A DNA stretch of 64,000 nt from UMGS1994 sp944386155 (GCA_963931085.1 OZ006973.1:620001-684000); one strand, 5' to 3'. Positions 45,566 through 54,822 are shown, counted from the first letter of the stretch. Program-made: numbers and translations. The notes: a model not told the origin generated them from the letters alone.

Positions 45566-46792
45566 ATGCAATCATTATATGAATTTTATAAAATAGGGAA
45601 TGGACCATCAAGTTCTCATACTATGGGGCCTAAAAGAGCAGTAGAAAGATTTATTAATACATATAAAGATATAGATAAATTAAAAGTTATTTTATATGGA
45701 TCACTAGCTCTAACAGGAAAAGGACATTTAACAGATTATATAATTAAAGAAACTTCATATCCGATAGAAACAGAAATAGAATTTGATTTAGATAAAGAAT
45801 GTACAATTCATCCAAATACAATGAAAATAATAGGATATAAGAATGAAAATATAGTTGATGATTGGACTGTATATTCTGTTGGAGGAGGAACAATTAAAAT
45901 TGATGGAGAAGAAGATACTGATGTTCCTGATATATATGAGCTAAATAAATTTGAGGATATTAAAATATATTGTGAGGAAAATAATTTGAAACTTCATGAG
46001 TATGTATATAATGTAGAAGGTTATGAGATTACAACATATTTAAAAGAGGTATGGAATGCAATGAAAGAAGCTGTAGAAACAGGACTTAATAAAACAGGAA
46101 TGATTCCTGGAAGATTAAGACTTTCAAGAACAGCTTCAGATATTTATAATACTGTTGTGGATAATGAAGATGAATCTTTAAAGCAAACAAGACTTTTAAG
46201 TAGTTATGCGATAGCTGTAAGCGAAGAAAATGCTTCTGGTGGTAAAATAGTAACAGCTCCTACATGTGGAGCTTCTGGAGTACTTCCAGCTGTTTTGTAT
46301 TATTATAATCATGATAAAAATGTTCCTGAAAATGTTATAATAGAAGCTTTAGCAGTAGCAGGATTAATCGGAAATTTAGTTAAAACTAATGCTTCAATAA
46401 GTGGTGCAGAGTGTGGTTGTCAAGCAGAAATTGGTACTGCTTGTTCAATGGCAGCAGCTGCCAGTGCATATATAATAGGACTTGATATAGAAAGAATAGA
46501 AAATGCTGCAGAAGTTGCGATGGAGCATCATTTAGGGCTTACTTGTGATCCGATATATGGGTATGTACAAATTCCTTGTATAGAAAGAAATGCAGTAGCT
46601 GCAATAAGAGCAATAGATTCTTCAAAATTATCTATGTTAATGAGAAAACATAAAAGTATTTCTTTTGATGTAGTTGTAGACACTATGTATGAAACAGGAA
46701 AAGATTTGCATAGTCATTATAGGGAAACTGCAGAAGGTGGACTTGCTAAAAAATATTGTAGAAATAAGTATTATAATAAAGATATGGCTTAA
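45566..46792 (+). CDS. L-serine ammonia-lyase, iron-sulfur, single chain
   Basis: Deaminates L-serine to pyruvate. 408 residues with beta and alpha parts fused: GNGPSSSHTMGPKRA at the N-terminus, then SASGGKIV-like EENASGGKIVTAPTCGASG, cysteines for the 4Fe-4S cluster in ECGCQAEIGTACSMAAA and CDPIYGYVQIPC. Short beta domain lacking the C-terminal ACT-type regulatory extension seen in some enzymes. GAAAGAGG before ATG. Feeds pyruvate to the fermentation genes in this window. Confidence 0.93.
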   Translation: MQSLYEFYKIGNGPSSSHTMGPKRAVERFINTYKDIDKLKVILYGSLALTGKGHLTDYIIKETSYPIETEIEFDLDKECTIHPNTMKIIGYKNENIVDDWTVYSVGGGTIKIDGEEDTDVPDIYELNKFEDIKIYCEENNLKLHEYVYNVEGYEITTYLKEVWNAMKEAVETGLNKTGMIPGRLRLSRTASDIYNTVVDNEDESLKQTRLLSSYAIAVSEENASGGKIVTAPTCGASGVLPAVLYYYNHDKNVPENVIIEALAVAGLIGNLVKTNASISGAECGCQAEIGTACSMAAAASAYIIGLDIERIENAAEVAMEHHLGLTCDPIYGYVQIPCIERNAVAAIRAIDSSKLSMLMRKHKSISFDVVVDTMYETGKDLHSHYRETAEGGLAKKYCRNKYYNKDMA

Positions 46793-46797
46793 CTTAA

Positions 46798-46838
46798 AAA
46801 AAGAGTGATTAGATTAATTTTAATTACTCTTTTTATTT
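46798..46838 (+). terminator. terminator of the serine dehydratase gene
   Basis: AAAAAGAGTGATTA / TAATTACTCTTTTT (one mismatch at the G), followed by ATTTTTTT. Confidence 0.85.
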
Positions 46839-46926
46839 TTTTAGATGTATAAAACTATTGAAATTTTCAAAAATTATATATATCATAATTAAGGGAAAAT
46901 TAATAAATACAAAGGAGGAATTTAAA

Positions 46927-48087
46927 ATGTCAACAAAATTTGTTTTAAATGAGACATCTTATTTTGGAAAAGGAGCAAGGGAAGAATTACCTGCTGAAAT
47001 TAATGATAGAGGATTTAAGAAAATCTTAGTTGTAACAGACAAATCTTTATATGAGGCAAAAGTTACAGAAAAAGTTACAGAAGTTTTAGATAAAGCAAAA
47101 ATCGAATATACAGTATATTCAGAAGTAAAACCAAATCCAACAATAAAAAATGTATTAGACGGTGTAAAAGTGTGCAAAGAATTTGGTGCTGATGCAATAG
47201 TTGCAGTAGGTGGAGGATCTAGTATTGATACTGCAAAAGGTATTTCAATAGTTATGACAAATCCAGATAGAAGTGATGTAGTTTCTTTAAATGGACCATC
47301 AAATACTAAAAATAAAGGATTACCAGTTATAGCACTTCCTACAACAGCTGGAACTGCTGCAGAAGTTACTATAAATTATGTAATAACAGATGAAACAAGA
47401 GAAGTTAAAATGGTATGTGTAGATCCACATGATATTCCAGTTTTAGCAATAGTAGATTCAGATTTAATGGCTTCTATGCCAAAATCAATAGCTGCTTCAA
47501 CAGGAATGGATGCTTTAACACACGCTGTTGAAGGATATATTACAAAAGCTCATAATACAATGTCAGATATGTTCCATATGAAAGCCATTGAATTAATATT
47601 TGAATATTTACCAGCAGCAGTAAATGAAAAAGATGAAAAAGCAATAGAAATGATGGGTCTTGCTCAATATATAGCAGGTATGGGATTTTCAAATGTAGGT
47701 CTTGGAATAGTTCACTCAATGGCTCATCAATTAGGAGCTGTATATGATACTCCACATGGTTTAGCAAATGCTATATTACTTCCAACAGTAATGAGATTTA
47801 ATGGAGAAGATCCAGCAACAGCTCAAAGATTTAGAGAAATCTTAATGCATATAGGAAGACAAGATGCAGAACATTTAAATGACCAAGATGTTATAAATAC
47901 ATTCGTATGGAAGATTACAGAGCTTTCAAAAGCAGTTGGAATTACTCAAACAGTAAAAGATACAGGTTGCAAAGAGGAAGACTTAAGTATGCTTGCTGAT
48001 AAAGCTATGGAAGATCCATGTAAACCAGGAAATCCAAGAGAAGTTACAAAAGAAGATTTCATTAATTTATATAGAGCTGCTATGTAA
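46927..48087 (+). CDS. iron-containing alcohol dehydrogenase (FucO-like)
   Basis: 386 residues. ATG 46927 has AAAGGAGG at the right distance; a longer frame to 46858 has no ribosome site. NAD site GGGSSIDTAKG and TTAGTAAEVT; Fe-binding Asp/His set in AASTGMDALTHAVEGY, IVHSMAHQLGAVYDTPHG. Group III enzymes reduce lactaldehyde, acetaldehyde or related aldehydes; the substrate is not determined here. Own terminator. Confidence 0.94.
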   Translation: MSTKFVLNETSYFGKGAREELPAEINDRGFKKILVVTDKSLYEAKVTEKVTEVLDKAKIEYTVYSEVKPNPTIKNVLDGVKVCKEFGADAIVAVGGGSSIDTAKGISIVMTNPDRSDVVSLNGPSNTKNKGLPVIALPTTAGTAAEVTINYVITDETREVKMVCVDPHDIPVLAIVDSDLMASMPKSIAASTGMDALTHAVEGYITKAHNTMSDMFHMKAIELIFEYLPAAVNEKDEKAIEMMGLAQYIAGMGFSNVGLGIVHSMAHQLGAVYDTPHGLANAILLPTVMRFNGEDPATAQRFREILMHIGRQDAEHLNDQDVINTFVWKITELSKAVGITQTVKDTGCKEEDLSMLADKAMEDPCKPGNPREVTKEDFINLYRAAM

Positions 48088-48114
48088 TAAATAAAATAAT
48101 AAAAAAATAAAAAT

Positions 48115-48151
48115 AAAAAGCTTTATAAATAGATGTTTATAAAGCTTTTTT
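48115..48151 (+). terminator. terminator of the alcohol dehydrogenase gene
   Basis: AAAAAGCTTTATAAA / TTTATAAAGCTTTTTT (15 bp perfect) with T tract. Confidence 0.9.
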
Positions 48152-48154
48152 TGT

Positions 48155-48183
48155 TTGAAAAACACAAGAAAGTGTGTTAAAAT
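48155..48183 (+). promoter_or_regulatory. promoter of the foreign-looking gene at 48214
   Basis: TTGAAA (48155-48160), 17-base spacer, TAAAAT (48178-48183). The spacer contains an ACAC...GTGT inverted repeat. Confidence 0.5.
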
Positions 48184-48213
48184 AATCAAGAAAAATTTAT
48201 AGGAGGTGTTTCA

Positions 48214-48678
48214 ATGTTTTTTAGGCGGAAAATGCCGATAAGAGCTAGAAGTTTCTGTAGGATTTTCTTAACAGTGATTCCTGATTTCTTGAACCGCTCT
48301 GTACTAGTTTTAAATTATGAAGAAGTGGTAAAAGGAATAAAAGAGACTGCTCTTGAAGACATCAAAAGCAAATACCCAGAGATCCGGGAAATTAGTGAAA
48401 CAGAGATTGCAAATGAAAAAAATGTAATAGCAGTCAGGTGCTTCGCTGGCAAGGATGACGGATTTTATGTCATTTATGGGTATGAGGCTTATTTGAAGAA
48501 AAACAAAAAAGCAACCAAGTGGCTAATGACAGCAGAAGATAATACAAGAGCTGTTACGATTCAAAGCAAAGAGGGAAAAATCCCAGATTTAAAAATCTGG
48601 TACTGTGGCTGTTGTGGAGATGTAAACATTTTAACCAAAATAGACAGCACAGATGTATTCTACGTAACTTTTGACTAA
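48214..48678 (+). CDS. GC-richer foreign-looking small protein
   Basis: 154 residues, ribosome site TAGGAGG 7 bases before ATG. I do not recognise the family. Basic, partly hydrophobic N-terminus (MFFRRKMPIRARSFCRIFL), then a soluble alpha/beta domain with ENTRAVTI-like DNTRAVTIQSKEG and a CGCCGD cysteine cluster. GC is raised (26 of 60 bases in 48421-48480) and Arg uses CGG at codon 5 and again in EIREI, which native genes do not. Probably acquired recently. Confidence 0.7.
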   Translation: MFFRRKMPIRARSFCRIFLTVIPDFLNRSVLVLNYEEVVKGIKETALEDIKSKYPEIREISETEIANEKNVIAVRCFAGKDDGFYVIYGYEAYLKKNKKATKWLMTAEDNTRAVTIQSKEGKIPDLKIWYCGCCGDVNILTKIDSTDVFYVTFD

Positions 48679-48695
48679 AAAAACAAGAAACAAGA

Positions 48696-48725
48696 AGGCG
48701 GGGGAGTGGATGCACATCCCCGCCT
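48696..48725 (-). terminator. GC-rich hairpin between convergent genes
   Basis: AGGCGGGG / CCCCGCCT, 8 bp, with a T-rich tail on the minus strand (TTCTTGTTTCTTG then TTTTTTT) and none on the plus strand. Style resembles the GC-rich hairpin at 39156-39181. Confidence 0.65.
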
Positions 48726-48742
48726 AAAACATTTTATATAAA

Positions 48743-49996
48743 TTATTTAGGTAATACTTCAAATTCTACTTTAAATCTTTTGAAATTAGACATATCTTTT
48801 GCATCTAGAGCATCTAAATATTCGTCAAGTTCATCTAAAGATTTACAAGCAGTAATTACTGCTGGATGAAGAGAATAATTAAATGCTACCTCAAGTCCAA
48901 GTTCAAGACCAGATAGAGCAGATGTTTTTTCTTTATTTACCATTAATGAATAAGCTTCTTTGAATCTTGAAGTTACAGTATTTTTATACTTGTTAATAGG
49001 AATAATATATTCGTGATTAATTAAATCTACTAATCCAGTATATTTTTTACTTTTATCTAAATATTCTTTTTTTAAATCTTCAACTTTAAACGGAAGATAT
49101 ATTAACCCATCTTTTTCAGAGATAATAAGATTATTATTATCTTGAAGCGGAAGTTTTGTGACTCTAGAAGTGTCTTTTAAAACTTCATTTTTCATTTTTT
49201 TATTTTTGTTTTCTGATTCATTAGATTCATTAATAGTATCTATATTATTTTTATTTTGTTTAACTTCATTTTTAAATTCAGTTTCAGAATGATTTATAAT
49301 ATCATTATCTTTATTTTCTAAATCTAATTTGTTTATTGCAACAGTAGTTAATGTTTCAGTATTTGATATATTAGATAAAGTAGTAGGTGAATTTTTTGAT
49401 TTAATCTCATTTTCTGTAGTTTTTTCAGTTTTATTTACATCTTTAATTTCATTTTTATTTATATGTTTATTACTTTCTTTATCTATATTTAAAGAATCTG
49501 ATTTGTTTTTATTTTTCGTATCATCATTTTTACTTATATTAGCTCTATTATAAAACATTTCTAAAGTACGTTCTTTACTTTTTTCATATGTAGGAGTCAC
49601 AAATAATTTTTCAATAAAATCTATTGTATAATTCATACAATCTAATAATTTTGGAAAATCTGTTATATAACTTTCATTATAAGAAGTAATATAATCACTT
49701 ATTTTATCTTCAGAAGTAGAAAGAGATGATTTTGTAATATCTAATTTCTTTTTTAATATATCTATACTTTTTAAAGATGAATTTATTTTATCAAATATAA
49801 TATTAAAATCTTCTAAAAATTTATTTAATTCTATAATGTAATTTGAATCATTAGACATTGAAATAAGACTAATATTAAAATGTTTTAGCAAAATATCTTT
49901 TTGAGTTAGAAAAAATGTTCTAAATTCATCTAATATAGACATTTCGAAATCTATTTTTTCATTTATTTTTTCATCATTTAAATTGAGTATTAACAT
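48743..49996 (-). CDS. hypothetical protein with Asn/Lys-rich linker
   Basis: 417 residues, three parts: an alpha-helical N-terminal domain (about 1-150), a low-complexity Asn/Lys/Glu/Ser linker (about 155-275), and a compact C-terminal domain starting YLPFKVEDLKKEYLD and including SRFKEAYSLM and ALSGLELGLEVAFNYSLHPA. No family recognised; no signal peptide. Ribosome site GAGGTGG. Last of a minus-strand group with an NMNAT-like gene and a transglutaminase-like gene. Confidence 0.75.
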   Translation of the reverse strand: MLILNLNDEKINEKIDFEMSILDEFRTFFLTQKDILLKHFNISLISMSNDSNYIIELNKFLEDFNIIFDKINSSLKSIDILKKKLDITKSSLSTSEDKISDYITSYNESYITDFPKLLDCMNYTIDFIEKLFVTPTYEKSKERTLEMFYNRANISKNDDTKNKNKSDSLNIDKESNKHINKNEIKDVNKTEKTTENEIKSKNSPTTLSNISNTETLTTVAINKLDLENKDNDIINHSETEFKNEVKQNKNNIDTINESNESENKNKKMKNEVLKDTSRVTKLPLQDNNNLIISEKDGLIYLPFKVEDLKKEYLDKSKKYTGLVDLINHEYIIPINKYKNTVTSRFKEAYSLMVNKEKTSALSGLELGLEVAFNYSLHPAVITACKSLDELDEYLDALDAKDMSNFKRFKVEFEVLPK

Positions 49997-50184
49997 ATGA
50001 CCACCTCTTTAAACTATATTAACTATATTAACTATAATAATAAAATATTAAATTTTTATTAAAAAATCAAGTAAGTTACTTAAATAACCTAAATATCAAG
50101 ATAATTTAGAAAATAAAATTAATAAAATAATAAACTGATAAGCTAAAAGCAATTAAAAATATATGTACAAAAAATAATTATTTT

Positions 50185-50856
50185 TTATTTTATAGAATTT
50201 AATTTTTCTATTTTATCTATTTCTTCTAATTTCTTATATATATTCATAAAACTATCTAATGAAAAATCATATTTTTTAATTTCATCATATATTTTTTTAT
50301 AAGATGTAACACTTAATATCTCATCTCTTAATCTATCATACATATTATGAACCAAAGGATGAGTATTTTTTTGCCAACTTTTTTTATCGCCAATTACTAA
50401 AAGGCCTCTAATAGTAGTTGCTGATATAGGATTAGCACTTCTTGGGATAATTAGTTCAGCAGTTTTTGATAAATCTTCTGGATCAAACCAATGACTTCTA
50501 AATTCATCATTACCATATACCATCAAGTTTGCAAATTGATGTTCATGACGTTCTACTTCAGATTTTACGAATTTACCCCATTTTGCATTTACATCATATT
50601 CATTAGTAAGATCTCTAATTCCTTTTATCATTAAAGTATCTTCTGACATATTAGGGTAAGTTTCTTTTATTACATCAATACGTGTTTCTATCTTGAATGG
50701 ATTTCTTAAAGTTCCATGTTCTTGTGATGATCCAACTAGTATTAAAGTTTTATTACATAATGCCATACAGTTATCAAATAATGCGACATGCCCTAAATGT
50801 TCATGCCCAAATCTTCCACATACGACTCCTAAATCGTAAAATTTATTATCACTCAT
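50185..50856 (-). CDS. nicotinamide-nucleotide adenylyltransferase-like nucleotidyltransferase
   Basis: 223 residues. HIGH-type site VVCGRFGHEHLGHVALF (GRF..H.GH), LVGSSQEHGT, and ISATTIR near the C-terminus fit the NadM/NadR type NMN adenylyltransferase fold. A C-terminal extension of about 50 residues (KKYDFSLDSFMNIYKKLEE) is not part of the core. Ribosome site AGGAG. Between two unrecognised proteins on the same strand. Transfers AMP to a mononucleotide; substrate inferred from family. Confidence 0.82.
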   Translation of the reverse strand: MSDNKFYDLGVVCGRFGHEHLGHVALFDNCMALCNKTLILVGSSQEHGTLRNPFKIETRIDVIKETYPNMSEDTLMIKGIRDLTNEYDVNAKWGKFVKSEVERHEHQFANLMVYGNDEFRSHWFDPEDLSKTAELIIPRSANPISATTIRGLLVIGDKKSWQKNTHPLVHNMYDRLRDEILSVTSYKKIYDEIKKYDFSLDSFMNIYKKLEEIDKIEKLNSIK

Positions 50857-50917
50857 AATAATTCTCCTAAAATATTTTAATATGTATTTTTTCTAATAGT
50901 TATTGCTGATTATTTTT

Positions 50918-52225
50918 TTATCGAATATCCTGATTATCTAAAGAATTAACATTTATCTTTTTAGATTCAGATGTGGTTTTTGAATCTTCTAAATCAGGAA
51001 GTAGAGAAGAATCTATCTTATATCTTTCATCAAAAGAAGTTTTTGCTTCAGTAATCTCTTCAGATGGATTATAACTTTTTTCTATTTCTTTAATTTCTTT
51101 TAAAACTTCATTTAGAGCATCAGTACCATATATTTTAGATAGTTCTTCAATACTTTTATCTGGCTCTATAAAAGTATTCATAAAAGTTTGTGCAGTTTCC
51201 AAAATAGAAGAGCCTCTAAACATAATATTTGATAACGGTTTTGGAGAGATTCCAGTTCCGTCTTTAGATGAAAACATATGAATTTTTCCATCTTTATATA
51301 TGCCTATACCAGGATTTGTAGGATCTACAATAAGTGTCAGTTTTTCTTTAGGCATATCTATTACAGTTACTACATGATTACCAATAAACTCTATAGAATT
51401 GTCTACTATATTTTCTATTAAAGTATTTGAATTTTCATCAGATTCATTTTCTTGCTCATCTGTATCAATTACAGTTCTATCAATATCAGCAAGATTAAAC
51501 ATTGCATCATAAGACATATATACAGTTAAATTTCTTGCATGAAAATCTGGATTTATCTCATTTAAAATAGCAGTAGTATCATCTGCCATATGCTGACAAA
51601 CTCCTACAGAAGGATCTTCTAGAAAGCTTAATCTTTCATACCCAAAGATAGTTTCTTTAGGGTCACCATATCCATCTATTTTTTCCCACATATCAGACAT
51701 TACTTTCATAATAATTTGAAGATCTGTTAAATTTAATTCTTTTACACTTTTTGCATATTCTTCAATTTGTTTATTATATTTTTCGATTTCTTCTGCATAA
51801 GTAATACCATTTTCTTTTACATCTTTTAATCCTTCTACATTAAATGTTGTGATTGTTACAGGAGGTAAAAGAAGAGTTGCAGATAAAAATAATGGAGCTA
51901 TCTGATGTTTTAGTAAATATGTAATTTTGCTAAAAAAAGATTTTGGTTTACTACCAGTTTCATAATAAACTTCAGCTTCTCTCATTTTAGCAAGTAAGCT
52001 ATTATACGTGCTTTTTCCATATTTATGATATATATCTTCAAACTTTCCTTCTGAAAATAGTTTATTAATATCTTGTTTTTTATATTTTCTAGGGACTACT
52101 AAAGTATATATAGTTTGACCATATGAAGAATATATTTCATCATATTTTTTATCTTTTAGTAATCTATGAATATGTGAAAGTCTATCTTTACTTTTAAGTA
52201 CTTTTAGTAAATCTTTTGTATTCAT
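50918..52225 (-). CDS. membrane protein with transglutaminase-like domain and duplicated N-terminal motif
   Basis: 435 residues. Two copies of a ~37-residue motif (KKYDEIYSSYGQTIY and GKFEDIYHKYGKSTY) precede a membrane helix at about 106-127. The outer domain carries a Cys-His-Asp set in transglutaminase order: Cys210 (SVGVCQHMADD), His284 (GNHVVTVID), Asp301 (LIVDPTNPG). This suggests a cysteine peptidase or crosslinking enzyme; the family call is by motif only. Ribosome site GGAG. First of the minus-strand group. Confidence 0.7.
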   Translation of the reverse strand: MNTKDLLKVLKSKDRLSHIHRLLKDKKYDEIYSSYGQTIYTLVVPRKYKKQDINKLFSEGKFEDIYHKYGKSTYNSLLAKMREAEVYYETGSKPKSFFSKITYLLKHQIAPLFLSATLLLPPVTITTFNVEGLKDVKENGITYAEEIEKYNKQIEEYAKSVKELNLTDLQIIMKVMSDMWEKIDGYGDPKETIFGYERLSFLEDPSVGVCQHMADDTTAILNEINPDFHARNLTVYMSYDAMFNLADIDRTVIDTDEQENESDENSNTLIENIVDNSIEFIGNHVVTVIDMPKEKLTLIVDPTNPGIGIYKDGKIHMFSSKDGTGISPKPLSNIMFRGSSILETAQTFMNTFIEPDKSIEELSKIYGTDALNEVLKEIKEIEKSYNPSEEITEAKTSFDERYKIDSSLLPDLEDSKTTSESKKINVNSLDNQDIR

Positions 52226-52358
52226 AAAATCTCCAATATCAAATAGATAATAATTAATATATTTTTTATTACATAAATAATATATTAAAAGGTGATAAAA
52301 GTAAATAACAATAAATTTATAAAATAAAAAATGTAAGTAAAACTAAAAAAATCGTAAA

Positions 52359-52388
52359 TTGACAATAAAATAAATGTAGTGATATAAT
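52359..52388 (+). promoter_or_regulatory. promoter of ldh
   Basis: TTGACA (52359-52364), 18-base spacer with TG, TATAAT (52383-52388). Confidence 0.75.
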
Positions 52389-52477
52389 TTATAAGGTGTA
52401 AAAAAGCCTTAATAAAATTGGTAGTAATAAATAATACTATAAACTATATAAATAAAAAACAGAAAGGGAGTATTAGT

Positions 52478-53428
52478 ATGGTTGATAAAAGAAAAATAGT
52501 TTTAGTAGGTACAGGTTTTGTAGGAATGAGTATGGCATACTCATTATTAAATCAAGGTGGAATTAATGAACTTGTATTAATTGATGTATTAAAAGATAAA
52601 GCGATTGGAGAGGCTATGGACTTAGCTCATGGAATGCCTTGTGCTCCAGAAGATATGATAATAAAAGCTGGTGATTATGATGAGTGTAAAGATGCAAACA
52701 TAGTTGTAATTACTGCAGGATTAAATCAAAAGCCAGGACAAACAAGATTAGATTTAGCAGCAGCAAATGCTAAAATTATGAAAGAAATAACAGAAAATGT
52801 TGTAAAGAGTGGTTTTGAAGGAATATTTTTAGTAGCAAGCAATCCAGTTGATTTAATGACATATGTTGTAAAAGAAGTTTCTCATTTTCCAAGTTCAAAA
52901 GTTATTGGATCAGGTACAGCTTTAGATACAGCAAGATTAAGATATTTAGTAGGAAAATATTTAAAAGTATCAAGTAAAAATGTACATGCATATATTATGG
53001 GAGAACATGGAGATTCTTCTTTTGTTCCATGGAATCATGCTTATGTTGGATGCAAAAAAATGAAAGAGATTATGAAAGATAATAAACATCCAGTTTCAGA
53101 TTTAGAGAAAATATATACAGAAGTACAACAAGCAGCATATGAGATAATTAATAGAAAAAAAGCCACTTATTATGGAATAGGACTAGGCCTTACAAAAATA
53201 ATTAAAGCAATTATTAATAATCAAAATGAAATTATGACAGTATCTACATACTTAAATGGTGAGTATGGTCATAAAGGATTATATATAGGTGTTCCAACTA
53301 TTATAAACAGTAAAGGTGCAAGAGAGATACTAGAATTACAATTAGAAGGAGAAGAAAAAGAAAAGTTTGACAAGAGCTGTAATACTTTAATGAATATGAA
53401 AGAAGAAATTGATAAAGTTATAAAATAA
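52478..53428 (+). CDS. ldh: L-lactate dehydrogenase
   Basis: Reduces pyruvate to lactate with NADH. 316 residues from ATG 52478 (AAAGGGAG upstream); a frame reaching 52418 lacks a ribosome site. NAD motif VGTGFVGMSMAYSLL, substrate loop GLNQKPGQTRLDL with Gln typical of LDH rather than Arg of malate dehydrogenase, NPVDLMTYVV, and catalytic His in IMGEHGDSSF. Own promoter and a bidirectional terminator. Confidence 0.95.
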   Translation: MVDKRKIVLVGTGFVGMSMAYSLLNQGGINELVLIDVLKDKAIGEAMDLAHGMPCAPEDMIIKAGDYDECKDANIVVITAGLNQKPGQTRLDLAAANAKIMKEITENVVKSGFEGIFLVASNPVDLMTYVVKEVSHFPSSKVIGSGTALDTARLRYLVGKYLKVSSKNVHAYIMGEHGDSSFVPWNHAYVGCKKMKEIMKDNKHPVSDLEKIYTEVQQAAYEIINRKKATYYGIGLGLTKIIKAIINNQNEIMTVSTYLNGEYGHKGLYIGVPTIINSKGAREILELQLEGEEKEKFDKSCNTLMNMKEEIDKVIK

Positions 53429-53469
53429 TTTTAAAAAATAAAAGTAAAAATTAAATTCTAAATAAAAAA

Positions 53470-53503
53470 CGCATATTCTAAAAATGAATATGCGCCTTTT
53501 TTT
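53470..53503. terminator. bidirectional terminator between ldh and the NifX-like gene
   Basis: CGCATATTC / GAATATGCG with a T run on the plus side and TTTTTTATTT on the minus side. It sits 24 bases beyond the minus-strand stop that results from reading the NifX-like gene through its CGG, supporting that longer end. Confidence 0.85.
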
Positions 53504-53526
53504 ATTTAGATGGTAAAAATATATTA

Positions 53527-53938
53527 CTAATGATTTGATTGGCAACCATGCTTATCCTCGTTACAATTATGACTATTACAATCATGATCTTCGCCTTCGT
53601 GGCCGAGTACATGTAACATTATCTTTGTATTCTAATGCATCATGTAATAGTGCATCTACAACTTCGTCAGCTTTTCCAACGACTCCACCATAAAATTTAA
53701 TATTTAATTTTTTTAGTGTTTCAATAGCTCCACTGCCGATGCCTCCGCAGATAAGTTCATCTACATTATTGTTTTTTAGAAGAGTAGCAATAGCACCATG
53801 ACCATTTTCTGCTACATCAATAATTGTTTCTGAAGTGATTTGTTTATCGTTAATATCATATATTTTAATATATTGTGTATGTCCAAAATGTTGAAAAACT
53901 TCTTTAGTTTCTTTATCATAAGTTACAGCGATTCTCAT
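53527..53938 (-). CDS. NifX/NifB-type dinitrogenase-cofactor-like protein, read through a +1 shift at CGG (53605)
   Basis: Small Fe-Mo-cofactor-binding-fold protein of the kind common in anaerobes without nitrogenase. Starts MRIAVTYDKETKEVFQHFGH, then ENGHGAIATLLKNNNVDEL and CGGIGSGAI. At codon 112 an in-frame CGG (53605-53603) breaks the frame. The zero frame ends in six odd residues (PRRRRS); skipping the C gives CTGHEGEDHDC and a His/Cys-rich tail ending at 53527, 136 residues in all. Such metal-binding tails are usual for this family. The terminator lies right behind the new stop. Confidence 0.82.
53603..53605 (-). other. CGG +1 frameshift site (NifX-like protein, Gly112)
   Basis: Minus-strand codon ACT, then CGG followed by C. 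Skipping the C at 53605 gives GGC (Gly) and opens a His/Cys tail; the zero frame stops 7 codons on. Confidence 0.75.
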
Positions 53939-54057
53939 AATAATTCCTCCTTTTATAAAATAAATAATATCAAATTAAGTTAAATTAAATAATTCAAATT
54001 TAATAATTGTGTTAAAACTAAAAAATAATACTTAATAACTGAAAAATAAATATTAAA

Positions 54058-54107
54058 AATAATATTTAAAATAAAAATTTAAAATAATATTTAAAATAAA
54101 AATTTAA
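54058..54107. repeat. 25-bp tandem repeat, two copies plus degenerate continuation
   Basis: Units of 25 bases beginning AATAATATTTAAAATAAAAA at 54058 and 54083, then decayed to about 54140. Very AT-rich; it fills most of the 245-base gap between two minus-strand genes. No gene or operator seen there. Confidence 0.6.
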
Positions 54108-54183
54108 AATAATATTAAAAATAATATTTAAAAATATTAAAAATAAAATTTTAAATAAAAACTTAAAAAAATAAATAAGAAAT

Positions 54184-54822
54184 TTATAAATTTTTATATA
54201 ATAAAGTTATTTTTCTACCATTTACTTCTATAAATTTTTCTTCTTTTAGATGTTTTAATTCTCTAAACATTGCAGAGCGATCAACTGCTAAATAATCTGC
54301 TAAATTTTTAAGAGAAAAGTCAAGATAAATATTTTTTTGACGTGTTTTTTTATGTTCTATTTCAAAAAAATCTAATAACTTATCACGGATTTGTTTTTTT
54401 TCTAAGATTCTAATTCTTTCATTTGCTTCTTTAAATTTTACATTTATAATATCAAATAAATTATTATAAAAAATATTAAAGTAATTATGATTTAAGTTAT
54501 TAGGATTAATTAATTTATCATAATCTATAACTAAAATAGTAGTATCTTTTTTTGCAATTATTTGATAATCTTCGTAATTTGTTCCTGAAATATTAGTTCC
54601 AAATACACTATTTTTTTCTAACTTTTCTTTTATAGTTTCATTTCCATTATACTCAATATTTACTATCTCAGCTAATCCATCTAGAACTATTGCTATTATA
54701 TTATCGTATTTTATAGTAGGTAAAATTTCTTGATTTTTTTTATAAGGATAGATGTGAGTGCCGAGTAAAATAAATAATTTATTTTTTTGAAAATCTGTTA
54801 ATCCATCAAATGGACTTCTCAT
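54184..54822 (-). CDS. Crp/Fnr-family transcriptional regulator
   Basis: 212 residues. N-terminal cyclic-nucleotide-type sensor fold, dimer helix (FKEANERIRILEKKQI), C-terminal helix-turn-helix LKNLADYLAVDRSAMFRELKHL. It has no Cys residues, so no Fe-S sensing as in FNR. ATG 54822 has GGTGAT before it; the frame extends to 54849 but that would include a CGG at 54834-54832 and no ribosome site. Divergent from nrdDG with a palindrome between, so it may control those genes and itself. Confidence 0.9.
   Translation of the reverse strand: MRSPFDGLTDFQKNKLFILLGTHIYPYKKNQEILPTIKYDNIIAIVLDGLAEIVNIEYNGNETIKEKLEKNSVFGTNISGTNYEDYQIIAKKDTTILVIDYDKLINPNNLNHNYFNIFYNNLFDIINVKFKEANERIRILEKKQIRDKLLDFFEIEHKKTRQKNIYLDFSLKNLADYLAVDRSAMFRELKHLKEEKFIEVNGRKITLLYKNL

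Noticed and set aside
53939..54183. AT-rich tandem repeats as a CRISPR array
   Set aside because: The 25-base units are directly adjacent without spacers and are simple AT-rich sequence.
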